Shown: one piece after another, positions 46,475 through 54,442 of the stretch
Position numbering within the stretch: position 1 is the stretch's first letter
Layout: each line of letters opens with the position of its first letter
Origin: Candidatus Cloacimonadota bacterium
Lineage (GTDB): Bacteria > Cloacimonadota > Cloacimonadia > JGIOTU-2
Length of the DNA: 54,442 nt
Direction of reading: 5' to 3'
Assembly (NCBI GenBank): GCA_016932035.1
Contig: JAFGDR010000059.1
Location: 1-54,442 of the forward strand
The notes under the pieces: model-generated
What the model was told of the DNA's origin: nothing
Databases searched by the model: none
Seen by the model: only the letters and a program-made list of their open reading frames with translations
Made by a program: the position numbers and the translations under genes

Positions 46475-46490
46475 TGGTATGTTCTTTGCA
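46475..46490 (+). promoter_or_regulatory. Sigma-54 promoter of the regulator operon
   Basis: Plus-strand TGGTATGTTCTTTGCA: GG at 46476-46477 and GC at 46488-46489, 10 nt apart. The -12 half is perfect TTGCA; the -24 half is TGGTAT instead of TGGCAC. Predicted start near 46501 leaves room for the GGAG site of the regulator gene. It implies that the regulator activates its own gene. Confidence 0.68.
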
Positions 46491-46518
46491 TAAATGAGAG
46501 AAAAAGCGGAGATCCAAT

Positions 46519-47895
46519 ATGAGTCAAAAATTTGGTAAGATACTTGTTGTCGATGATAAGGAAGATATCCTTTTTGCGCTGAAGCTACTTCTTAAAAAAC
46601 ACGTAGAAAAGATCCATACAGAGCAGGATCCGAGTAATATTCCTGAGCTACTGAAGAATGAGTCTTATGATCTGGTCCTTCTGGATATGAATTTCACTGC
46701 GGATATGAGTGGAGGGCAGGAAGGCTACTACTGGATGCAGCGCATCAAGGAGATCGATCCCGCGATTCTTGTGATATTCATAACTGCGTATGGAGATGTG
46801 GAAAAAGCTGTGAAAGCGATCAAAGCTGGAGCTACAGATTTTGTGCTTAAGCCATGGCAGAACGAGAAGCTTCTCACAACCATAAATACTGCTCTTAAAC
46901 TCCGACAGTCACAAACAGAAGCAACCAATCTCAGGATGAAACAGAAGGAATTGAGTGCTGCGCTCGATCAGCCGTTCAGTGATTTTATCGGCGTGTCCGT
47001 AGAAATGAAGAAAGTTTTCGCAACCATTCACAAGGTTGCAGCAACCGATGCCAGCGTGCTTATTCTTGGTGAGAATGGTACAGGAAAAGAGCTGGTAGCG
47101 CGTGCTCTTCATAGGAACTCCAATCGAAAAGATGAGGTTTTCATAAGTGTCGATCTCGGTTCTATTAACGAAAATCTTTTTGAAAGTGAGTTGTTTGGTC
47201 ATGTGAAAGGGGCTTTTACCGATGCTAAGAGTGACAGAACCGGTCGTTTCGAAGTGGCTTCAGGTGGTACTCTCTTCCTTGATGAGATTGGGAACCTGTC
47301 CATGCCGATGCAGGCAAAACTGCTTACAACTCTTGAAAAGATGCAGATTACACGTGTTGGTTCCAATAAGATCATACCCATCAATGTGAGAATGATCTGC
47401 GCAACCAATATGCCGATCCATGCCATGACTCAGGAGAATACTTTCCGTCAGGACTTACTCTATAGGGTAAACACTGTTGAAATTTACCTGCCGCCCTTGA
47501 GAGAAAGGATTGAAGACATTCCCCTTCTTGCTGAACATTTCCTGAAAATCTATGCGAAAAAGTACAACAAAGTAATTGAATCGATAGGGGAAAGAGCAAT
47601 TAAAAAACTGGAACTCTATCCGTGGCCCGGGAACATAAGAGAGTTGCAGCATGCTATTGAAAGAGCTGTGATCCTTAGCGATTCTCCTGTTTTATATCCC
47701 GAAGATTTTCTCCTTTGCGTGAAGGGTGATGAGTCTGATCAGGCAGGTTTTGATACCTATAACCTTGAAGATGTAGAAAAGTCGGTCATTCAAAAAGTGA
47801 TACGTAAACATCACGGAAATATATCTCTTGCCGCAAAAGAGCTCGGGCTTACAAGGACTTCATTATACAGAAGAATGGAAAAATATGATCTATAA
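46519..47895 (+). CDS. NtrC-family sigma-54-dependent response regulator
   Basis: 458 residues. Receiver domain (1-125): acidic pair Asp12-Asp13, phospho-acceptor Asp56 in LVLLDMNF, Thr89, Lys111. AAA+ domain (about 155-390): Walker A GENGTGKE (184-191), sigma-54 contact loop GAFTDA (231-236; Asp replaces the second Gly of GAFTGA), Walker B GGTLFLDEIG (249-258). Fis-type helix-turn-helix at the end (GNISLAAKELGLTRTSLYRR, about 434-453). GGAG site 8 nt before the ATG. It is cotranscribed with the histidine kinase (11-nt overlap) and divergent from operon A. It is the natural candidate to bind the paired dyads at 46340 and 17370 and to drive both permease operons. Confidence 0.97.
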   Translation: MSQKFGKILVVDDKEDILFALKLLLKKHVEKIHTEQDPSNIPELLKNESYDLVLLDMNFTADMSGGQEGYYWMQRIKEIDPAILVIFITAYGDVEKAVKAIKAGATDFVLKPWQNEKLLTTINTALKLRQSQTEATNLRMKQKELSAALDQPFSDFIGVSVEMKKVFATIHKVAATDASVLILGENGTGKELVARALHRNSNRKDEVFISVDLGSINENLFESELFGHVKGAFTDAKSDRTGRFEVASGGTLFLDEIGNLSMPMQAKLLTTLEKMQITRVGSNKIIPINVRMICATNMPIHAMTQENTFRQDLLYRVNTVEIYLPPLRERIEDIPLLAEHFLKIYAKKYNKVIESIGERAIKKLELYPWPGNIRELQHAIERAVILSDSPVLYPEDFLLCVKGDESDQAGFDTYNLEDVEKSVIQKVIRKHHGNISLAAKELGLTRTSLYRRMEKYDL

Positions 47896-49246
47896 AAATT
47901 TTAAGATAAATGTGCTTTTCCGTGTGTTCCTGCTTCTTATTACACTCTTTCTCCTCGTATTTGTTTATTTCAGAACCAGTTTTCACATCACGTTGATATT
48001 TATAGGTGCATTAGTTGTTCTCGAGGTCTATTCTTTGATCTATTATATTGATAGAACCAACCGAGACCTAACAAATCTTCTCGACTCGATACAGTATTCT
48101 GATTTCAGCCGGACGTTTACGATCGAAAAGGAGAGTTCAAGCTACAAAGAATTTAAAAGCGCATTTAATAAAGTGATCACTAAGTTCAAGACTGTACGGG
48201 AGGAAAAAGAAGAGCAATACCATTACCTGCAGAATGTACTTCATCATGTTGGTATTGCTCTAATAGCATTCAGAAAGAACGGCAAAGTGGAGATGATCAA
48301 TAATTTTGCAAAAAAGCTCTTCAGGATCAATAATCTCAGGAACATTCTGTTACTTGAAGATTTTAATAAAGAGCTAGTCGATACCATCCTGAAGCTGAAG
48401 TCCGGCGAACATGCTCTTGTTAAAGTGTATGATAATGATGAACTTCTCCAGCTTGCGATCTTCGCAACCGAGTTTACCTTGAATGAAAGGATTATAAAAT
48501 TAGTCTCTATTCAGAATATTCAGCACGAACTGGAAGAAAAGGAAATGGAGGCATGGCAGAAACTCATTCGTGTTCTTACTCATGAGATCATGAATTCTAT
48601 CACACCAATAGCTTCGATTTCTTCAACGATCAACTCCATGCTTCAGGAAATAGAGAGTGATGCTGATGTGAAGGACGCAGGAGATGTAGATCCGGAGACA
48701 ATCGAAGATATAAGAGAAGCTTTAACAACGATCCATAAACGAAGTACAGGACTCCTTCACTTTGTAGAGACATATAGAAATCTTACCCGTATCCCCAAAC
48801 CGAACTTTCAAATATTCCAGATTAAGAATATTTTCAACCATGTGGATGTGCTTCTTGAAGAGGAATTTAAATCAAAGAATATTGCTTTTTCTTACTCGAT
48901 CTATCCACAGAGTCTTGAGTTGACAGCTGATGAGGATCTTGTACAGCAGGTTGTGATCAATTTGCTTAGAAATGCAATCCACGGAGTTGAGCTTAACGAG
49001 AAACCTTTGATAGAATTAAAGGCGTATGTCAGCGAGAGAGGGCGTGTTGTTATTCAGGTGGTCGATAATGGGACGGGCATACCAGCGGATTCGATTGAGA
49101 AGATTTTTATTCCATTTTATACGACTAAGAAGGAGGGATCTGGTATCGGGCTGAGTTTATCACGCCAGATCATGCGACTGCATGGGGGAACGATCACGGT
49201 GAATTCCGAGCCAAATGTTAAGACTGAGTTTACGTTAAGGTTTTAG
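47885..49246 (+). CDS. Membrane sensor histidine kinase, partner of the NtrC-type regulator
   Basis: 453 residues from ATG 47885, which overlaps the end of the regulator gene by 11 nt; the frame is open upstream but the extra codons lie within the regulator. Two membrane segments (about 8-30 and 35-56) are separated by only a few residues, so there is practically no periplasmic sensor domain and the signal is probably sensed in or at the membrane. Next come a linker of about 60 residues, a PAS-like region (about 115-215), and the H-box with phospho-acceptor His233 (LTHEIMNSITPI). The ATPase domain has N-box Asn363, VVDNGTGIP near 394 and GSGIGLSLSRQI near 418. The H-box plus a short membrane-embedded front end resembles intramembrane-sensing kinases of envelope-stress systems. 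Confidence 0.95.
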   Translation: MIYKNFKINVLFRVFLLLITLFLLVFVYFRTSFHITLIFIGALVVLEVYSLIYYIDRTNRDLTNLLDSIQYSDFSRTFTIEKESSSYKEFKSAFNKVITKFKTVREEKEEQYHYLQNVLHHVGIALIAFRKNGKVEMINNFAKKLFRINNLRNILLLEDFNKELVDTILKLKSGEHALVKVYDNDELLQLAIFATEFTLNERIIKLVSIQNIQHELEEKEMEAWQKLIRVLTHEIMNSITPIASISSTINSMLQEIESDADVKDAGDVDPETIEDIREALTTIHKRSTGLLHFVETYRNLTRIPKPNFQIFQIKNIFNHVDVLLEEEFKSKNIAFSYSIYPQSLELTADEDLVQQVVINLLRNAIHGVELNEKPLIELKAYVSERGRVVIQVVDNGTGIPADSIEKIFIPFYTTKKEGSGIGLSLSRQIMRLHGGTITVNSEPNVKTEFTLRF

Positions 49247-49375
49247 AATTTCCAATAACCAATATTCAATAATCAGAATACATGTCATCATTGGACATTT
49301 CTTGCTTATCGTGGTGTAGCGAAGTAAAGACGGATTGATTATTAGTTATTCTTTCGATCTAATCCAGATTTGTAT

Positions 49376-49837
49376 TTATCTATTTTGTGTTGTCAGCGAA
49401 TGAACAAATTCCTGTGTTGTTCTGACTACCCGTTTGGCAAGAGAATCATTCAGAGAAGCGCAGATCTTAGCGCAGATTGCCATATCACTTTTTAGAAAGT
49501 TGAGAAGGTCCTCATAGGGAAATCGAATGATCACAAGCTCTTCAAGCGCTTTGACATATGCAGTTCGCTGAACCGGTATGATAAAATTTATCTCTCCGAA
49601 TGTTTCACCATTGTACAATGTTGTGATGTGTTGTTCTCTGTTATTTTTATCAACAAAACAGATGGAGACTGAACCTTTTTGAATGACAAAAATGTCCCTG
49701 TTTTTATCGCTTTCCTCAAGAATATATGAGCCCGTCTTAAACGTTTCTTTTTTTGTGATCTTCAGAACCGAAGCTAACTCTTTGTCATTGAGATACTTAA
49801 GAAGTTCATTGTCGTTCTCACGGGTGAAAATGTTCAT
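49376..49837 (-). CDS. Stand-alone cyclic-nucleotide-binding-domain protein
   Basis: 153 residues, essentially one CNB (CAP effector) domain: beta-barrel with KTGSYILEESDKNRDIFVIQKGSV (33-56), phosphate-binding cassette FGE (80-82) and Arg91-Thr-Ala, and a C-terminal helix. There is no helix-turn-helix, so it is not a Crp/Fnr-type regulator by itself; it may act as a ligand-sensing subunit. No clear ribosome-binding site precedes ATG 49837, and a strong hairpin lies just upstream, so expression may be low or come from read-through. It converges with the kinase gene across a 129-bp gap in which I see no clear signal. Confidence 0.88.
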   Translation of the reverse strand: MNIFTRENDNELLKYLNDKELASVLKITKKETFKTGSYILEESDKNRDIFVIQKGSVSICFVDKNNREQHITTLYNGETFGEINFIIPVQRTAYVKALEELVIIRFPYEDLLNFLKSDMAICAKICASLNDSLAKRVVRTTQEFVHSLTTQNR

Positions 49838-49851
49838 GAGAGTAAAAATGA

Positions 49852-49877
49852 GGGGATTGAGAATGATCTCAATCCCC
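49852..49877 (-). terminator. Hairpin terminator between lipoprotein and CNB gene
   Basis: A perfect 11-bp stem (GGGGATTGAGA / TCTCAATCCCC) with a 4-nt loop starts 7 nt after the lipoprotein stop codon; on the minus strand it is followed by TCATTTTTAC, a short T-run. It would end or reduce transcription before the CNB gene. Confidence 0.72.
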
Positions 49878-49884
49878 GAAAATC

Positions 49885-50685
49885 TTATTGGAAACTCACC
49901 ATAATGTGCGCGGCGAGTTTGTTTAATTCCTGAACCTGAAGTTTTGAATAGGTTTGGTCTTCTGAAGAATAGATTATGTCTTTTATTTTGCTAACATCTA
50001 GGATGGCATTCTGGTAATACTGCTCCTCAAGAAGATCTTGATCGGATATATTTGGCAGGTCATGCAAAAGAGCATTGACCACAGACTTGTTTGCAAGGAT
50101 CGAGGTGATCTCAGGATCTTTGTAATTTTCCATGATAAGGTATGAAGCATTCTCAAGACCCCGTGTCCATCCACCGAACTGGATAAGAATGACGGAGTCA
50201 AAATTCTCTAGATTATATAATTCGTCTGTAACATCGCTTTCATACTCTTCGATCTTGGTTTCAACTTTTTCCCAGTCATTATCATCGAGCATGATCTTCA
50301 GGGAGTCTGATAGCTTGAGAAATTCATCACTCACATTAAGTATCTCGGCAAAGTTCACGAGCTCTTTTGTTATATCCAGCAAAATGTCTTTATTCTTAGC
50401 TTTTACTGCCATAAGTGCATCTGCAACATCTGCACCGAGATCAAAAGCAACCTGTGGAAGTGTTTTGGGATCCGGCTTGACCCTCATTTTCAAAACGCTG
50501 TTGAAATTTACACCAGAAAGTTTTGTCAGATCATCCAGGATCATTGAGAAAGGAACATGCTGGGTGTGATAGATCTTCACGATCACTTCACCTTCAGACA
50601 CATCCTGCTTGGGTGCTTTTTCTTTTTTGGCGCAGCCAAGTATTGCAACAAGTACAATGAGCACTAAACAAATAAATCTTTTCAT
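49885..50685 (-). CDS. Lipoprotein of unknown function
   Basis: 266 residues from ATG 50685, chosen for its GGAGG site 3 nt upstream; seven further codons upstream lie before that site. The leader ends ILGC (lipobox Cys18). The mature part is acidic and mostly helical, with QHVPFSMILDDLTKLSGVNF near 43 and a FGGWTRGLENASYLI motif near 170. I do not recognise the family. It lies 94 nt downstream of the ABCG-type transporter gene, probably in one operon with it, and is followed by a hairpin terminator. Confidence 0.85.
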   Translation of the reverse strand: MKRFICLVLIVLVAILGCAKKEKAPKQDVSEGEVIVKIYHTQHVPFSMILDDLTKLSGVNFNSVLKMRVKPDPKTLPQVAFDLGADVADALMAVKAKNKDILLDITKELVNFAEILNVSDEFLKLSDSLKIMLDDNDWEKVETKIEEYESDVTDELYNLENFDSVILIQFGGWTRGLENASYLIMENYKDPEITSILANKSVVNALLHDLPNISDQDLLEEQYYQNAILDVSKIKDIIYSSEDQTYSKLQVQELNKLAAHIMVSFQ

Positions 50686-50779
50686 TCGTCCTCCGCAATC
50701 ATACAATAAATCATAACTTCTTTTTATAAAAACAAACTATTAAAAAAATGCTGTCAACAAATCTATGGAAATGCATGAA

Positions 50780-53700
50780 TTATTTAAACTTGAATCGTAT
50801 GACAAAATAAGTGATTACGTTAATGAAAAATCCATAAATAAGGGCTATCAGTACATTTGAGTTATAGGTATTATACGTCTTACCAAAAAAGATTTTTTTA
50901 CTGCTCAGGAAATGGTTCTTGGGATCGTTCAGGAACCTGCCGTCGATCCTTGAAACTGCAATATTGATGTCTTCATTCACAAATCTATCCGGGTCGTTAT
51001 TCATCAGGAGTTTTGCTTTTTTGTTACGAATCATCTTAATAACTGCATTGAATTCAGAGAGGGGTATTTCATTTCTGGACTTCATATCAAAGAGCACGTC
51101 CTCTTGAATGTTGAGGTCGTTTAATTTCCGTTTATAGAAGTTTAGCTTCGCTTGTGCAGTGAACAAGCCTTCAAAAAGCCATCTCGATGGCATGATATGG
51201 CAGAACTCAGGTATGACTGATTCGGGATTTACTTTAACAACACGGTTCATTTTCTCGAACTCGATAACTGCACCGGCGAAGATCATCTGGGGAATAAGAA
51301 CAAGCGGTAGGATGTTTATCATTGCTTTTCTGTCCTTAATAAGTGCAGATGCTAAAAGTCCAATCGAAAATCCGATAAAAGCAGAAAGGAGCAGGTAGCC
51401 GACATACACGAAGAAGACACCTCTTATTTCAAGGATAAATCCCGCAATAATACAATAAATTGCTGCCTGAACGAACGCAAAGATAGCGAGGGTAATATTT
51501 TTTACGATCAAATACAAACTGCTGCGAATACGAAGTTTCTTCTCACGCATGAGGATTCGCTTCTCGGAAAATATCTCATCAAGACTATTTGATAAACCAA
51601 GAAAGATGAACACAATAATCGATATGAAAATGAAGATCTTCATGTTTATATTCTGGGCAAACGAATAAGATTCTCCAGCTGGAGCATAGCGAAGCACAAC
51701 CGAGATGAGAATCGCTAAAACCGGAGCTGCCATGAAGGTCACAATAAGATTGGTTCTGTTCTTAAGTTTATTGAGGATGTTCCGTATAAACAGGTAGTAG
51801 AATTGTGAGAAATATTCTCTCAAAGAAGTTTTTTTATGTGAGATGGTTTTTTTATTTAATTTTTCCTCAACCTCATCATCAGGAATATTTTTAGTCTTTC
51901 TCTTCATGAGTTCAAAAAGCTGATATTTTTCAAACTTAGCTTTCCAGTGTTGCGGAGGAAATTTTCTTAACTCCTCACGTGCACCTTCGATCGAATAAGA
52001 TTTCTTATATACAGGATTGCCTTCAGAATCCAGGAGCGGGAATTGTATGATGTCAAAGAGATATTCTGCCATCTTTAATTCCTTTTTTCTGAGAAGACTA
52101 CCCAAGCCATAACTTATCTGATCAAGCTCTTCGTTAAAATACGCAAAAACCTCTTCTGTACCACCGAAGAATATTTCAGTTCCTCTTTGATCGATCAAGA
52201 GCACTTTATCAAATTTCTGGAAAATATCGGGATTTGGCTGATGGATCGTGGCAATAACGATCTTTCCCTGATCTTTTAACTCGTTCAGAATATCTGTAAT
52301 TTTCTCAGAATCCTTTGATGATAATCCAGAGGTCGGTTCATCAAGAATGATGATCAGTGGTTCGGCAAGAAGTTCGAGGGCAATATTCAAACGTTTGCGT
52401 TCCCCGCCACTGAGTTTTTTATCCATGATCGAGCCGACGATAAGATCCTTTTTATCAATGAGCCCTATCTGAACAAGGATATTATCGATTCTCTTTCTGA
52501 GCTCTTTGGAGTCGCGAATATGAGGTAGCCGTAACTTGCCGCAATAGAAGAGGTTTTCATAAACCGTCAGATTGTTGAAAAGCAGGTCATCCTGGGGCAC
52601 ATACCCAATATATTTCTGGAAATATGTATAATTTTTAAACAAATCAAAGTCATTGATAAAGATGGAGGCAGTATCCGGTATAATCTCACCGATCAGGCAC
52701 TTGAGAAGCGTGGTCTTTCCACTTCCACTCGCACCCATTATGGAGAGGAACTCACCGCGCTTTGCATAAAAGTTTATCTCATCAAGAGCGACCTTATTAT
52801 CATCCTTGAATGTGTATCGAAGGTTGTGAACTTCCATCTTGGTCACTTCGAGTTCAACCTTGAGGATGTCGAAGAACTTATTGAATCGGATCGTTGTTTT
52901 GCCTATGCTCACGACATCCTTGGCTAATTCGAATTCATGCTCTTTTTCGAGCGGTTGATGATTAAGATATATCTGCGGTGATTTGACGAGTGGATAGATG
53001 AAATAATCCTCATCCTTTTGCGAGATTTTAATAAGCGCATGAGCAGATTTATGTTCATTCATGCGGAAGAAATCTTCATAGCTTTCAAGGAAAAGCGTAT
53101 CAAACCTGCGTTCATCTCGAGTAAAGGTGAGTTTTTCTGTGAGGATGTCAAGGGGGGCAAGTTCGATCACATCATTGATGATGAATCGGTCGGTGATCAT
53201 AACTTCATGGGTTTTTCCATTTGAAAGCACAGTCTTGTTTTGCACGATCTTACCGTCAAAAATCTCGATCTTGAGCCGATTTCTATCTTGAAGAAAGTCA
53301 ACGTCAAAACTCTCTTTTGTATATTTGATGACTTTCTCGATATCATCGGTCTTGTTGTGATAAAGTCTCATCACATCATCGTACGTTACTTCCACAGCAT
53401 TTTCTGCAATATGATCTTTAAGGATAATTGCTTCATCCTTATGAAGTTTGAAAAGTGTATTCCGCTTAAGTGACTGCGAACCGATGCGGTACATGTCATC
53501 AACATAGGTTCCCACGAGGATAAGGTCTTCAATTGTCAGGATTATGAGTTTGTATGGTGTATGATTCTCGTCCCTTAAAAGGATATCGCAATGATGACTT
53601 TCTCCGAGGATGAGTGAGTTTATGAAGAGATTCTCATCGATATCCACAAGGAAATCCTGTAAATTGATCTCTAATGCGTCATTTTCCCCTTCGATAACAT

Positions 53701-54082
53701 CGATGATCTGCGAGTAAAGACGGATATCAACCTCAAGTAATTCTACAACTTCGAGAATGTCCAATCTGTCCATGACGGAGAAATCGTCATTAATATGTGC
53801 AATAAGCAGAAGGTTGATGAGCAGCGTGATCTTGTCTGGGAAGCGCAGGTCGTTCTTGATGATGCTTATTGCTTGCTTCAGAGGTAATGGATTCTCAATA
53901 AGTAGCTGTATGTGATGGATGTGAATCTCTTCCTGACGGAATGTGGTTTTTATGATACGGTAGATCTTTTCCACATCATTTTTGGAAAGGTCTTTTTTGT
54001 TGAACCGGATCAGCGTGAGGTAAAGGGCTACAACCGCATTGATGATATCATCGATATTTTTGACCGGTGTTTTTTTGGTCAT
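50780..54082 (-). CDS. ABCG-type ABC half transporter with long cytoplasmic N-terminal extension
   Basis: 1100 residues; AAAGGA 6 nt before the ATG. Residues 1-155 are helical and resemble TerB-like (tellurite-resistance-type) domains; about 155-410 is beta-rich and may contain FHA-like modules (weak likeness). The ATPase domain follows at about 412-650: Walker A GASGSGKTT near 448, LSGGERKR near 557, Walker B LIIILDEPTSGLSS near 576, switch TIHQPN near 607. This is the ABCG/White order, with the ATPase ahead of the membrane domain. The membrane domain (about 770-1100) has six segments with a large loop before the last. The sensor-like front end suggests regulation by protein contacts. Substrate unknown; unrelated to the FtsX-type bank. 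Confidence 0.93.
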   Translation of the reverse strand: MTKKTPVKNIDDIINAVVALYLTLIRFNKKDLSKNDVEKIYRIIKTTFRQEEIHIHHIQLLIENPLPLKQAISIIKNDLRFPDKITLLINLLLIAHINDDFSVMDRLDILEVVELLEVDIRLYSQIIDVIEGENDALEINLQDFLVDIDENLFINSLILGESHHCDILLRDENHTPYKLIILTIEDLILVGTYVDDMYRIGSQSLKRNTLFKLHKDEAIILKDHIAENAVEVTYDDVMRLYHNKTDDIEKVIKYTKESFDVDFLQDRNRLKIEIFDGKIVQNKTVLSNGKTHEVMITDRFIINDVIELAPLDILTEKLTFTRDERRFDTLFLESYEDFFRMNEHKSAHALIKISQKDEDYFIYPLVKSPQIYLNHQPLEKEHEFELAKDVVSIGKTTIRFNKFFDILKVELEVTKMEVHNLRYTFKDDNKVALDEINFYAKRGEFLSIMGASGSGKTTLLKCLIGEIIPDTASIFINDFDLFKNYTYFQKYIGYVPQDDLLFNNLTVYENLFYCGKLRLPHIRDSKELRKRIDNILVQIGLIDKKDLIVGSIMDKKLSGGERKRLNIALELLAEPLIIILDEPTSGLSSKDSEKITDILNELKDQGKIVIATIHQPNPDIFQKFDKVLLIDQRGTEIFFGGTEEVFAYFNEELDQISYGLGSLLRKKELKMAEYLFDIIQFPLLDSEGNPVYKKSYSIEGAREELRKFPPQHWKAKFEKYQLFELMKRKTKNIPDDEVEEKLNKKTISHKKTSLREYFSQFYYLFIRNILNKLKNRTNLIVTFMAAPVLAILISVVLRYAPAGESYSFAQNINMKIFIFISIIVFIFLGLSNSLDEIFSEKRILMREKKLRIRSSLYLIVKNITLAIFAFVQAAIYCIIAGFILEIRGVFFVYVGYLLLSAFIGFSIGLLASALIKDRKAMINILPLVLIPQMIFAGAVIEFEKMNRVVKVNPESVIPEFCHIMPSRWLFEGLFTAQAKLNFYKRKLNDLNIQEDVLFDMKSRNEIPLSEFNAVIKMIRNKKAKLLMNNDPDRFVNEDINIAVSRIDGRFLNDPKNHFLSSKKIFFGKTYNTYNSNVLIALIYGFFINVITYFVIRFKFK

Positions 54083-54179
54083 CGGGGATCCTTTGGAACG
54101 GAAGAGATATTTTCTTTCACATCTGTTTGGTAAAGAAGAGGGTAATTCATGTCAAATTTTTCGGAAATACAGATTTTTT

Positions 54180-54380
54180 ATGAATTGGAATGCAGGACTG
54201 GATTATTGGAGATTTGTATCATTTGCATGTGAACGCGAGACCAGCAAGTTGATTTTTCCATATCTTTCAATCGGATGTGATCACAGTTTTAAAATTGGTA
54301 AAAATTCCTTTTTCAGGATATCGGGTGATTGGGGTATAAGATTTCTTGGCGGTAATGTAACCTTATCGTTGATATTTTGA
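54180..54380 (+). CDS. Possible C-terminal fragment of an outer-membrane beta-barrel protein
   Basis: A 66-residue frame from ATG 54180 to TGA 54380. Alternating hydrophobic and aromatic residues (YWRFVSF, FFRISGDWGIRF, VTLSLIF) and a terminal Phe are typical of the last strands of a beta-barrel. The ATG has no ribosome-binding site and the frame is open upstream to 54039, overlapping the transporter start on the other strand, so this is more likely the end of a decayed gene than a complete one. I see nothing else in 54083-54442 apart from the transporter's own leader and an AT-rich tail. Confidence 0.3.
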   Translation: MNWNAGLDYWRFVSFACERETSKLIFPYLSIGCDHSFKIGKNSFFRISGDWGIRFLGGNVTLSLIF

Positions 54381-54442
54381 ACAAATTCATAAATTACTTG
54401 ATTAAAAATTTATACCTTCCAAATCTGTAACAAATTAATAAA

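Noticed and set aside
49247-49375. Terminator or repeat in the convergent gap after the kinase
   Set aside because: AATAATCA and TGATTATT can pair over a loop of more than 50 nt, too weak to call; no CRISPR-like or insertion-sequence repeat is present.
50723-50757. Internal promoter (TTGACA at 50752-50757) for the lipoprotein gene
   Set aside because: The nearest TATAAA-like box is about 23 nt away, too far for a normal promoter.

Overview
The window looks like a low-to-moderate GC, Gram-negative chromosome, probably from the Fibrobacterota-Chlorobiota-Bacteroidota (FCB) side of the tree. The FtsX/MacB-type permeases ending in Tyr-Glu, the sigma-54 response regulators and the lipoproteins all fit FCB bacteria. 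Nearly every start has a strong GGAG-type Shine-Dalgarno site, which is rare in Bacteroidota proper, so an outlying lineage such as Cloacimonadota is my guess. This placement is inference; there is no rRNA or tRNA in the window.

Layout. From the left edge to about 46.2 kb everything is read leftwards (minus strand). Two consecutive long operons encode an exceptional bank of about 800-residue FtsX/MacB-type ABC permeases. There are 15 complete copies, a 16th cut by the window edge, and a 17th reduced to an N-terminal fragment. Operon A (46231 down to 17462, about 29 kb) starts with a periplasmic adaptor (membrane fusion protein) and an ABC ATPase and carries nine full permeases. It also holds a permease fragment, a small conserved-looking protein, a lipoprotein, a second ABC ATPase, an exported ankyrin/metallo-beta-lactamase-fold protein, and a Cys-rich protein as its last gene. 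Operon B (17236 to beyond the left edge) has seven permeases and a serine beta-lactamase-like lipoprotein. Most gaps between genes are 1-14 nt, or 8-nt overlaps; the last codons of one permease (Tyr-Glu-stop) often supply the ribosome-binding site or even the start codon of the next gene.

Control. Both operons begin with a near-perfect sigma-54 (-24/-12) promoter. Upstream of each lie two dyad operators with the same geometry in both places (17-bp site, 4-bp gap, 16-bp site). The two control regions look like copies of one module. Divergent from operon A, and sharing its operators, is a two-gene operon for an NtrC-type sigma-54 activator and its membrane histidine kinase. It also has a sigma-54 promoter, which suggests autoregulation. 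The simplest model is an envelope-signal-responsive two-component system that switches on the whole permease bank; only two ATPases and one adaptor are visible to serve 16 permeases.

Right of the two-component genes (49.4-54.1 kb) is a separate leftward group: a 1100-residue ABCG-type half transporter with a long cytoplasmic N-terminal extension, a lipoprotein of unknown function, a hairpin terminator, and a stand-alone cyclic-nucleotide-binding-domain protein. The last 360 bases hold only a short reading frame resembling the end of an outer-membrane beta-barrel.
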